64,000 bases of DNA, from positions 243,368,866 through 243,432,865 of the forward strand of contig CM077676.1 in NCBI GenBank assembly GCA_039707655.1, given 5' to 3'. This DNA is from Elymus sibiricus. Taxonomy: Eukaryota; Streptophyta; Magnoliopsida; Poales; Poaceae. A program made the position numbers and the translations under genes. Positions 22,490 through 31,985 of the stretch are shown piece by piece. Position 1 is the first letter of the stretch. Each line of letters opens with the position of its first letter. The notes under the pieces were generated by a model, which was not told where the DNA came from, made no database searches, and saw nothing but the letters and a program-made list of their open reading frames with translations.

Positions 22490-22745
22490 CCATTGAGGAA
22501 TAAACTTTATTTAAAATTAACGCGCAAATGCGTCAAGTTGCACTTTGTTTCGTTCACGTGTGGTACACGACCCTCCATCAAGTGAACAACCGCTACACGC
22601 GTCAAATTATCACATGGGCTGCCTTTTCGTACAGAAATGAGCTCCACCGTGTACCCGCGCGGGTGTGGTTGGGAACAAGACGTGAGTACGTGCGTCGTGC
22701 GTGCACCTCTTCTCTTCGTGCACGTACCCCACCTACGTGGGTGTG
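22490..22745. repeat. promoter-like module, copy 3 of 3
   Basis: Near-collinear with 19,560-19,835 (ATTAACGCGC, CGCGTCAAATTATCACATGG, GAAATGAGCTCCACCGTGTA). It lies directly upstream, in minus-strand sense, of the block B first exon. Confidence 0.7.
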
Positions 22746-23466
22746 TGTGAGAGAGATACAAATTAACCTAGAGAGAGATGGTGAGTGCGTTCGTGAGTGT
22801 TTTTTTGGGGGGGGGGTGATTTCGTAAGTGTATTTGTGTGCGTGAGAGATGGACAGGGAATATGAGTCGATGATGCCTCAAAAAAAATGTAACATGTGCA
22901 ATGTGTGTGAAATGGAGGCCTAGATATATCATATATAGAGGGGGCAATCCACGAGAAGAGAGGGGAGGGATCATCGACGTGAGATATATATCGATAGAAT
23001 CGAAGAGAGGGATGAAAGTGTATGGGTGCGAGATCGATAAAGAGAGCCAGTGAAATTGTGTGTGCGCACGTCAAAGATATAGGATGGCTGGTCTACTGGA
23101 ACATGAGAGGGGACATGTGCAGTTTGTGTGTGGCAGGGATACCTAACTAGAGCGTTCGACTATCGGTGTGTGTGTGTGGGGGGGGGGGCAGAGACCTAAC
23201 TAGAGGGGTAGATCGACTAGTATATGTGTGGAGAAGGAGACACCTAGCTATGTATCAAGGGAGATTGATCGGCATCCATACATATGTGTAGGAGAGGAAT
23301 AAGGTTGGGAGAGAGACAGAGCTAGAGTGCCGGAGGGGTGGTGGTGGAGTTGCTTCTCGGAGATGGTGGGAGAGGCCTACTAGACAAACGAAGGGTACGA
23401 CTACAATATCAATAAGAGAGGGGATGTGTGTCTGTGTGTGTGCGTGCGTCTGAGACACTACTGTAG
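22746..23466. other. purine-rich and GT-rich low-complexity sequence
   Basis: Dominated by GAGAGA, GTGTGT and poly-G runs (a G run near 22,808-22,816 and another near 23,180-23,188). Two similar phrases, CCTAACTAGAG, occur about 60 bp apart near 23,140 and 23,200. No gene is supported. Confidence 0.6.
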
Positions 23467-23815
23467 GTGTGTGCGATAGATGGCAAACAGTTCACTTGGA
23501 TGAACTGTTTTCGATGAGGAAAAAAAACAGAAACAGTCAGCCAGATCAAGGTGTGTGCGATAGACGGCAAACAGTTCACTCAGATGAACTGTTTCCGATG
23601 AGCCAAAACAAAAGAAATGGTCAGAGCATCTCCAACAACCTTTGTATATTGGATTGCTATAAAAACATGTTATAGCAAGAGGAGAGAGAAGGTTTACAAA
23701 GCCAACATGTTTTTTACTTTGGTAGCCTTTGTATATCGGATTGCTATATTTGCACAAAACACACAATGACATGTCGGGACAGTTTGTCATAGACACATCA
23801 CACGTCTACTAGCAC

Positions 23816-24003
23816 AACTCGTGTACACGTGTGCACACGCGTACGCATACACAGAATCAGCACACACGCATACATGTACACACACGCAACACACACGCGT
23901 ACACGTACACGTACACGTACACGTACACACGCACACATCACACACATACACGCACACACGATGCACATACGCAGCTCACACATACATGTACACATCACAC
24001 ACT
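23816..24003. repeat. AC/GT-rich microsatellite
   Basis: Compound (CA)n / (TACACG)n sequence, including five successive TACACG-type units near 23,900-23,930. Threonine/histidine-only open frames here are artefacts. Confidence 0.9.
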
Positions 24004-24095
24004 GGCCCACTAGTCATTGAGACAAAAATATGAAGGGGATCACTTTTACAAAGCCTTGCCAAAATTTAGCAAGTGCCTTTCGATAATCACCTTCT

Positions 24096-24472
24096 GAGCC
24101 CAGGCTCATCTGCACCCGCACTGACGAAAAAAATCAAAACAAATACTAGAAAAATTCAAAAAATTCAATTTTTTTGCATGGTCGATAATTTGATGCGTGA
24201 GGTCCGATCCAATTTTCCAATCATTTGGACATCTGAGCAGCTCTTGGCAAAAAAGACAAATTCAGGGTCAGTTAAAAAGTTTACTGTTCATGCACTGTTC
24301 TGACCCAATTTATCTTTTTTGCCGAGAGTTTCTCAGATGTCCAAATGATTTGAAAATTGGAGCGGACCTCACGCATCAAATTTTCTACCATGCAAAAAAA
24401 ATTGGAATTTTTTGAATTTTTTTTTAATATTTTGTGAATTTTTTCTGACCGGGTGCAGATGACCCTGGGCAC
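24096..24472. mobile_element. palindromic foldback-type MITE
   Basis: The ends GAGCCCAGG..TCATCTGCACCCG and the inverse CGGGTGCAGATGA..CCTGGGCAC are complementary. Inner arms also pair over long stretches, for example GATGCGTGAGGTCCGATCC against the inverse of GAGCGGACCTCACGCATC. The 377-bp segment folds as one imperfect hairpin. A clean target duplication was not found; AATCACC and AATCGCC flank it approximately. It lies inside the TIR element. Confidence 0.65.
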
Positions 24473-24595
24473 CGAATCGCCGCACTCGTGCCCTTTGGGT
24501 TTGCAAATATACAAAGTGGGATGGCAGATTTGGCAAGCTTTGTAAAAAATTTAGGTGGGGGACCACTTATACAAAGGCTGTTGGAGGAGGTTATT

Positions 24596-24678
24596 TTTTA
24601 ATATAAAGTTAGTCAAACTTTACATAGCTTGACTTTGACCAAACTTTATATGCAGACTAAAAAGAAACGGAGGGAGTA
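24596..24678. mobile_element. truncated Stowaway MITE right end
   Basis: AGTCAAACTTTACATAGCTT, GACTTTGACC and the terminal GAAACGGAGGGAG before TA are a typical Triticeae Stowaway right end. The left half is missing. Confidence 0.65.
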
Positions 24679-24760
24679 AGTGAGTGCAAATATAGAAAGG
24701 CTATTGGAGATGCTCTCAGCCAGATCAAGGAGTGTGCGATATACGGGCACCGATAATCCT

Positions 24761-25302
24761 ATACACACGGACCTGTTACGGGCATTTTACACAATCTTCA
24801 ACTAACTAATCTTTCTCCCCCCTGATTTTTAGCCGGGGTGGACCACAACCTCCCCTAATCTCCAATTCTATTGGTCCACTTCAGCTACCCTGTAAAATCC
24901 TTAAGTAAATCTCCGTGCGTCTAGCATTACTCATACGGGCACACAGTCTAATTAAAAGAATTGTGCGCGATGGAACAAGTCATGTGCTGACATCGCCAAT
25001 TGCGGTGCACACGCCACGTACGCATCCGAGAATGCTTGCCCACGTTACACCATCCGGGAATCGTGCCGCATTTTGAAACCAGAAGCGTCAATAAATTTTG
25101 AGCTTGTTTCCCATCACATTCCAAATTACCATGATATACTAAATTGCAAACCTGTTCACACCGATCAAAACCTAAAGGTTTTCCCACTTAGCAGCTTATT
25201 ACTAGGTTTTAAATACTACCTACTCGAAAATGACTGCACAATCCACCTCAATTCCTCATCAACAAACAAACAAGTCTTTCTTCGTCCTTCCTTGCGTCTG
25301 CC
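24761..25302. promoter_or_regulatory. upstream region of the coiled-coil gene
   Basis: No gene is seen. TTTTAAATAC at about 25,207, some 95 bp before the ATG, is the best TATA-like element. The leader between it and the ATG is A/C-rich. Confidence 0.4.
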
Positions 25303-26091
25303 ATGGCCCGTAGGAGTTCTTCATCGAGAATTGACCAGGGAGCGGCGAGCATGGAAGCGGAAGCAGCAGAGATGTCCCGCCTCGCTGCGATAGCAATCGC
25401 GAGGTCCCACCGCGCCACCGATGCAGCACAGAGGTCCCGCCGCGCCGCCGTAGCAGCACAGAGGTCCCGCCATGCCGCCGAAGTAGCACAGTGGTCCGAC
25501 CGCGCCATGGAAGCCGCAAGGATGACCCGCCGCGCCCCGGAATCAGCAAAGAGGTCCTGCCACACCGCAGTGCCCTGGGAAGATCTCTTCTGGGAAGGCG
25601 AGAGCTCTCGCTGGCGCATGCGCGCTGAGCTCAATAAGCTGAAGGATGAGATCTCCGGCTGGGCGAAGCTGCACGAGGAGATCAATGCCTCATTTGATAA
25701 GGCGATCGGCGTCATCCGGGGACTAAGGGATGACAAGGCGAAGCTCCGCACCCAGTACGACGTGCCGAGGGCCAAGATCGTCGGCAATGCGAAGCAGCAT
25801 GAGGAGAGCACTGCCGTGATGAAGAAGACGGCCGCCATGGTCGAGATAATTATGGACAATAATGCCAACCTCCGCATCGAGCGCGAAAGGCTGGTGCGGG
25901 AATCCAAAGCTGCTGTCAAGCAATGTATTGAGGACGTGAAAGAGATCATTGCCGTTCGCCGCAAGAACTCCATCGCCATGGATGCAATGACGAAGATGGC
26001 GCAGGAGAGGCAAAAGGAGGTGAAGGTCGTGGAGGCGATGAAGGAGTTGGAGGAACTCTATGCCCTGCAGCAACCCATCAAGAAGGAGTAG
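25303..26091 (+). CDS. coiled-coil protein of unknown function with decapeptide repeat
   Basis: A single uninterrupted 262-codon frame, GC-rich against AT-rich surroundings. The start ATG sits in GCCATGGCC, a strong plant initiation context. Residues 21-90 form seven consecutive 10-residue units with consensus A-A-Q-R-S-R-R-A-A-x (AAQRSRRAAV, then AAQRSRHAAE), encoded by a 30-bp minisatellite. Residues about 105-255 are rich in Lys, Glu, Arg and Ala with few helix breakers (EINASFDKAIGVIRGLRDDK, VEAMKELEELYALQQ), consistent with long coiled-coil helices. No signal peptide, membrane segment or catalytic motif is seen. I do not recognise the family. A TATA-like box lies upstream and ordinary AT-rich sequence follows the TAG. 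It is probably a single-exon gene, possibly lineage-specific. Expression cannot be judged from sequence. Confidence 0.7.
   Translation: MARRSSSSRIDQGAASMEAEAAEMSRLAAIAIARSHRATDAAQRSRRAAVAAQRSRHAAEVAQWSDRAMEAARMTRRAPESAKRSCHTAVPWEDLFWEGESSRWRMRAELNKLKDEISGWAKLHEEINASFDKAIGVIRGLRDDKAKLRTQYDVPRAKIVGNAKQHEESTAVMKKTAAMVEIIMDNNANLRIERERLVRESKAAVKQCIEDVKEIIAVRRKNSIAMDAMTKMAQERQKEVKVVEAMKELEELYALQQPIKKE
25363..25572 (+). repeat. 30-bp coding minisatellite, about seven units
   Basis: GCAGCACAGAGGTCCCGCC recurs at 30-bp spacing with substitutions. The unit length keeps the reading frame, so each unit adds ten residues to the protein. Confidence 0.85.
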
Positions 26092-26639
26092 AGCAGCGAC
26101 CCAGATTGTTGTCTGTGTCTTCTTCCTTCTTCTTTTGCCCCTGTGTCTTTCTGGCGTTGCCGCATGAGGCATTTTAAATTGTCTTCCTGAATATGTAAGA
26201 CAAATACTATCCATTGCCATCGTCATCATATATAACAGTCTTCCTAAGTCCTCGTTAAGTTCAAGTCAAGGCTATATCCGTGAGTTATCCGTCCAAATTT
26301 TTGTTTTCAAATTTTCTTTGTTCTCCCTTAAATCTCAGTCGACTGAGACCTAGCCAGGCTCGGGCGCCTTTAATGGAGAAGTTGGGAGCGAGGTGGGCGG
26401 CGGATGGAGGTCAAAGGGCTCGCCTCCCGGTAAGCCTGCGCAGCGGTCTGCTCCACGCCTCCCATCTACTCAAATAGCTACCCCGCACGGCGCCTCCTAG
26501 CCAATAAAAATGGGGACGTGTGGCGGCACGTAAATGGTTAGTACAACGCCCACGGTTTGAATAACACTTGTGTTTCCGATTGTAACATGGCAGCTCTTTA
26601 TTCCAAAATGACTTTGTTTGTTGTTAATGTGTGCGCCTT
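26092..26639. other. 3' flank of the coiled-coil gene and a GC-rich promoter-like patch
   Basis: The first part is pyrimidine-rich 3' UTR-like sequence. 26,335-26,500 is GC-rich with a short palindrome (CTCAGTCGACTGAG at 26,334-26,347). On the minus strand it could be the promoter of an absent gene. No frame is supported. Confidence 0.35.
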
Positions 26640-28402
26640 CAAAAAATCGGACAAATTTTTTACCACAACATGTTGGTGCCATGTCAAGGCAACATGCCAA
26701 GTTTCATGATTTTCAGGCAAGTTTTGGATTTACAGGAATTTAAAAACCAAGTTTGTCAATGTTTTCAGCCGAGCCACGATGCCCGAATGTTTGAAATTTG
26801 TTCTCATTTCTTGCATGGGACCTAAACATTCACCCAAGGACACATATACGATTTTTCAACCCATTTTGGTGCACTAGAGCATGTGCATGTAGTTCAAATT
26901 TGAATTATGCACATTAAATGCCTAGAAAACTCGATAAATGTATAAAATGGCCAAACGAACTCGGAATAATTCCAAATTATAGCGCGACACTCCTATTGGT
27001 CTTTGTTGGCTCTGTAAGAAAAATCAAGGTAGGAAGAGGCAGTGTATGTCGTTTCGCCCAAAAAGGTGACACATTCCCTATCGGAACCATGAGCCTTTTT
27101 GAGAGAAGCTCCGGTTTGTAAGAAGCTTATACCAAAACTTGTCCCAAATCGAACAAAAATTTTACCACAGCTTGTTGGTGCCATGTCAAGACACCATGCC
27201 AAGTTCCGTGATTTTTAGGCAATTTTTGGATTTACAGGAATTTAAAAACCAAGTTTCTCAATGTTTTAGGCCGAGCCACGACGCCCAGATGTTTGAAATT
27301 CATTCCCATTTCTTGTATGCGACCTAAACATTCACCCAAGGACACATATATGATTTTTCAACCCATTTTGGTGCAGTGGAGGTTGTGCTTGTAGTTCAAA
27401 TTTGTATTATGCACATTAAATGCTTAAAAACTCAATTAATGTATAAAAAGGCCAAACGAACCCGGAATAATTCCAAATTTTAGCACGACACTCCTATCGG
27501 TTTATGTTGCCTATGTAAAAAAAATCAAGGCAGGAAGAGGTAGCGTATGTTGTTTCACTCACAAAGGTGACACGTTCCCTGTCGGAACCATGAGCCTTCT
27601 TGAGAGAAGCTCTCGTTTGTAAGAAGCTTATACCAAAACTTGTCCCAAATCAAACAAAAAATTTACCAAGGCATGTTGGTGCCATGTCAAGACACCATGC
27701 CAAGTTCCGTGATTTTTAGGCAATTTTTGGATTTACATGAATTTTAAAACCAATTTTCTCAATGTTTTCGGCCGAGCCACGACGCCCAGACGTTTGAAAT
27801 TCACTCCCATTTCTTGTATGGGACCTAAACATTCACCCAAGGACACATATACGATTTTTCAACCCATTTTAGTGCAGTGGAGCATGTGCTTGTAGTTCAA
27901 ATTTGTATTATGCACATTAAATGCCTAAAACTCAATTAATGTATAAAAAGGCCAAACGAACCCGGAATAATTCCAAATTTTAGCACGACACTCCTATCAG
28001 TCTATCTTGCCTATGTAAAAAAAATCAAGGTAGGAAGAGGTAGCGTATGTCGTTTCGCTCACAAAGGTGACACGTTCCCTGTCGGAACCATGAGCCTTCT
28101 TGAGAGAAGCTCTCGTTTGTAAGAAGCTTATACCAAAACTTGTCCCAAATCGAACAAAAAATTTACCAAGGCATGTTGGTGCCATGTCAAGACACAATGC
28201 CAAGTTCCGTGATTTTTAGGCAATTTTTGGATTTACATGAATTTTAAAACCAATTTTCTCAATGTTTTCGGCCGAGCCACGACGCCCAGACGTTTGCAAT
28301 TCATTCCCATTTCTTGTATGGGACCTAAACATTCACCCAATGACACATATACGATTTTTCAACCCAGTTTGGTGCACTGGAGCATGTGCCTATAGTTCAA
28401 AT
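26640..28402. repeat. satellite-like tandem array, about 500-bp unit, 3.5 copies
   Basis: TTGGTGCCATGTCAAG occurs at 26,673, 27,175, 27,676 and 28,176, giving periods of 502, 501 and 500 bp. Other landmarks in each unit are CCGAGCCACGA, ACATTCACCCAA, GGCCAAACGAAC and GGAACCATGAGCCTT. Units 2-4 are closer to each other than to unit 1, which suggests outward homogenisation. The array ends abruptly at AGTTCAAATTTG before unique DNA. Short frames here are not genes. Confidence 0.9.
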
Positions 28403-28757
28403 TTGATATCTCTTTGTCTGTTTGTGCTCCGAAAACTCCCTCTTTCTCAACCCGCGCCTTGCTATCCCGAAAATACAATGTGCGCGAAAACTCCCTCCTC
28501 CTGCGAAATCCTGACATGCGAAATCCCCGTTCTACCCCTGGGCAGAAAGAGCCACTAGTTCAAATTGGTGGGGGTACTTTTGTAACTTACCCTACATTTC
28601 GGACAAGCGCGTCCCTAAGTCATGGTTCCCCCCTCCCATCCCCTTCTTTTCCCCATTCGAAAACCGAGGCCGCCAAAACCTCTCTCCACTAGCCGCGAAA
28701 CCCCACCCCCCTCGGTCCGCCCCCCTCCGCCGCCCCACTAGAGCCTCCTCCCCGACG
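28403..28757. promoter_or_regulatory. flank and probable 5' region of the exon-duplicated gene
   Basis: Mixed sequence with a C-rich, CT-rich stretch (28,620-28,757) immediately before the ATG, typical of a grass 5' UTR. A TATA box was not identified. Confidence 0.3.
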
Positions 28758-28929
28758 ATGTCGTCCACCGCAACAGCTCGACGTTCCTCATCCACTGCAC
28801 CTGATGAGGATCCGTCGTCGATCTCGTCGTCCCGCCGGTTCAGCCGCCCCGTCCTCCACCTCCAAGGAGCTGCTCCAACGATCGCCTCATCTATCGCGGC
28901 TGCTCCATTCCCACAGCGCCACCTTAACC

Positions 28930-30480
28930 TGCCCTACCTGAACCGCATCATCCTCACCGACTCCTCGGATGAAGCCGAGGCCTACTCGGTGGCACCAAAG
29001 AGGTTGTACACTCATCGCATCTTCTCCTTCACTCGACCTCACGGCGCCGCCGGTGCTCGATCCCGCTCCGACATGGCCCAGCTCCCTCGACGCCGGCACC
29101 GCCAGCGATATCCTCCATGGTGGATCTCCCCCATTGCGAGGTTCCCTCGGCGGTGGCGTCCATACCAGCCGGAGCTGTTGCTGTTGCTCCGGCTCTCGCT
29201 CGCGCTGCTGCTCTGCTCTTGCTCTCGCTCGTGCTGCTGCTCTGCTCTTGCTCTCGCTCGCGCTGCTGATGCTGGTACACGGGCTACTGCAGCTACACAA
29301 GTTGCTGCTCTGGCTCTCGTTCACGCTGCCGCTCTGGCTGCTAGCTGCTAGTGCATTCCCTATTGAGTGGCTGCTGATTTAGATCACTTCTTCTCTGCTA
29401 CCAGTGCTTGAGCGGCCTAAACTACCAACGAAGTGCTTGTCTGCTACTAGTGCGTTCAGTTTCGACAGTAAAATTCAGTTTTGACAGTTAAGTTCAGAGT
29501 CAACAGTTTTTACATCATCTGTTGGAGTTGGTTGTCTTTTGGTGATGTAAATTTTACAGCTAGCACTTTTTGGTGATGTATTTTACATCATCTATTCGAG
29601 ATGGTATTAGAATCCCACTTCAGATTAATGATGTTCATCTTGTACGGTTTAGCCTCGACGTCGTACAGCTCGCCAGAGCTGCTCCAATGACGGAACCATC
29701 CATCACAACAGAGCAGTACCCTCAATGTCGTCTACAAACGCCTTAGATCTTCTTCCCCAGCTCCGACAGCCACCTCCGCCGCAACATCTTCAGCGACCGA
29801 CCCAATGATGTTGAGGTCGACACGGCTACGCCAAAGAGGTTGTACACTTGATGCATCACTTTTTACTCTACATTCATGTCGATCCCTTAAGGCTATTTTG
29901 GTTCAAAGGAAAAAGTGAAGGAAAAACATAGCAATAGGAAATTTTCCTATGGTACCCTACTATTCAATTATTCATGCATTTGGTTGAAAGGAATGGAGCA
30001 AAACAAAACTGAAGGATTTTTTCATTTCATGTCTGTTTCAAAGGAAGAACACAGAAATTTTAACATCCACCTGGACCTACTTATCAAAATCCTATGCATG
30101 AAAAGAAGACTAAGTGCATTACTGGCATAATAACATTCTAACTGTACACATTTGCAGGTGGTTTGACTTTAATTTGGCCATGTTTCTTTGCATTCCTGTG
30201 CTCTTCCTGCAAGCCAAAGGAGCCCTTACAGAATTAATTCATTTACAGATAGGTGTCGAAGAAAACTTTGTGTGGTTTGTCCTGCTCCTGCTGCGCCGTC
30301 ATCCACCTCACCTGAGCTACTCCATCGACAAAAGCGTCCACCATACCAGACATCACGACTCCTTACCATCTTTCGCCGCCTCATATCTCCTTCCCCGCCG
30401 TCGGCAGCCACCGCAACTGCATCACCATCATCGACTCAGCAGATGAACCTAAGGAGTACATGGGTCCACAAGAGAGGTCG
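28930..30480 (+). repeat. three diverged copies of one exon within the gene
   Basis: Similar segments lie at about 28,920-29,010, 29,765-29,850 and 30,390-30,480. Each has CCACC/GCCACCTCCGCC-like DNA, then a GACTC..GATGAA core, then AAAGAG or CAAGAGAG followed by GT (GTTGTACACT twice, GTCGCACTCT once). The GT after AGAG is a plausible donor in each. The copies are 600-850 bp apart. Confidence 0.55.
29192..29270. repeat. 29-bp minisatellite, about three units
   Basis: GCTCTCGCTCGCGCTGCTG starts at 29,192, 29,221 (GTG variant) and 29,250. A 29-bp period shifts the reading frame at each copy, so the long Leu/Ala/Cys-rich frame across it is unlikely to be conserved protein. Confidence 0.8.
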
Positions 30481-31319
30481 CACTCTTTTGTTTCTGCTTA
30501 CTTTATGCATTGCTTAATATTACCTGCTAGTTTATCATCCTGTTCATCTCTTAGATTCCAAGTCAGGTCCAAATTAATGTTCAAACTTGAGTATGAAAAT
30601 GCTTGTGGGGCACATATCGAGGCAGCAATGAATAGTATATCAATCTACTATATGTTTCATCTAGGGTATCTACTATGTCGTTCATCTTGGGTGGGAAACA
30701 AACAGTAAAGCAGCCATCATCTGTCTTTTTATTAAATTAAGCTATCATTTGCCTGCTATCATTATTTTTGGATCTATCCACTGGTTGTTACCATCACTCT
30801 AGATTTCTGCATGCTCTCCTTACTTAATCTCACTATATTTTTTTCGTATGCATGTCAGTTATTGTACACAGTCATGCTGAACATGTAGAGAAAAAGAGAA
30901 GAGTCTTGCGTGGCAATACAATGTCATGCCGACATCGCTCCATGGTGGGTGCAATGGCAACCCTACCCCCCTCCTCCAGATTGTAATCCAGAGGAAGATA
31001 GCTGTTCAGAGGTGGAGTCAGAGGGAGCTGACCACTCCTATTTACCCCCCGAGGTGTTTGCTCTAACTTGGCATGATGATGTTGGTCATATCATGCATAT
31101 GGTGCCTTGCTTTGCTTACTTTCGACATCATATATGTCATCTGCTTAGTTTAGACATGTTCTGTAATGCCACCTGTTTAGTTTCTATATCACATATGTGA
31201 ATTATGCAATGCCATCTTTTTTAGCCAGCCATAGTATATGTGAAATATGCAATGCCATCCTATTTAGCCAGGCATCATATATTTGAATTATATCTTGCCA
31301 TTCCTTTTTTCCATTACAT

Positions 31320-31985
31320 TTCCATTTGTCGACAATGTTTGTACATTCAACTACTCTTCGTGTGAATCAGCCATTTGGGTGGGTGATGAAAAAATCTGGA
31401 GTGAAAACAAGTTCGTCAGAGCAGACAGTGCTACCTGTCGAAGCAGATCTCTTGCTAGGTCCAGATAGCTCCTCAAAGGAGGATTCAGAGACAGATGACC
31501 AGTCCTATCCCCCCCCCGAAGTGTATGCTCTAACTTGGCACAGTTATACTACTCGTATCATGCATATGCTGTCTTGCATTGCATAGTTTAGACATCATAT
31601 ACACAATATTCAACACCATCTGCTTAGTTTAGACATCATATATGCGAATGCCATCTGCTTAGTATATAAATCACATATGTGAATTATATCATGCCATCCT
31701 ATTTACTTAGATAACATGTATGTGAATTATGTCATGCGAACCTGTTTACTAAAGACATCATATAATTATCTCATGCCATCCTTTTTAGTTAGTCATCATA
31801 TCTTTGAATTATGTCATGCTATACTGTTTAGATAGACATCATATATGTGAAATTATGTCATGCTATCTTGTTTAGTTAAACAACATATATGTGAACTATT
31901 TCATGCCCTCTTTTTTTCTCACTATCTATTGCATCTGTCTCATACAAGGTCTATACATTCAACTACTTTTCTTGTTTATCAGCCA
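31320..31985 (+). repeat. exon-plus-intron duplication, about 612-bp period
   Basis: Acceptor and exon starts at 31,371 and 31,983 share CCATTTG..G..GGGTGATG and GGAGTGAAAAC/GGAGTAAAAAC. The preceding intron ends share ACATTCAACTACT. Also CTCTAACTTGGCA with ATCATGCATATG recurs at about 31,062 and 31,528. Intronic ATCATATATGTGAATTATG phrases repeat many times between 31,130 and 31,900. Confidence 0.7.

Larger units (their letters stand above)
23624..24715. mobile_element. TIR transposon (non-autonomous, 1,092 bp) with TCA target duplication
   Basis: The left end GAGCATCTCCAACAACCTTT is inverted at the right end (AAAGGCTATTGGAGATGCTC). TCA flanks both ends (23,621-23,623 and 24,716-24,718). 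The uninterrupted neighbouring repeat copy reads CAGTCAGCCAG, which directly shows the empty site with a single TCA. No transposase frame is present. A 3-bp target duplication fits PIF/Harbinger-like or CACTA-like elements; the termini do not start CACTA, so I lean to the former without certainty. The interior holds an AC microsatellite, a palindromic MITE and a Stowaway end. Confidence 0.75.
23467..24760. repeat. short tandem unit repeated three times, the second junction split by a TIR element
   Basis: The unit GTGTGCGATAGA...CAAACAGTTCACT...GATGAACTGTTT...GTCAGCCAGATCAAG occurs at about 23,467-23,550 and from about 23,551. It is interrupted at GGTCA by the 1.1-kb element and resumes at 24,716 with TCAGCCAGATCAAGG and GTGTGCGATATACGG. 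Each unit carries the small inverted repeat AACAGTTCA / TGAACTGTT. Confidence 0.85.

Noticed and set aside
23816..24003. Tandem short repeats considered as a CRISPR-like array
   Set aside because: Simple AC-type microsatellite with no unique spacers; the genome is eukaryotic.
28758..29382. 197- and 137-codon frames taken as full proteins
   Set aside because: Beyond about 29,190 they run through a 29-bp minisatellite that shifts frame. Only the first part plausibly belongs to the gene.
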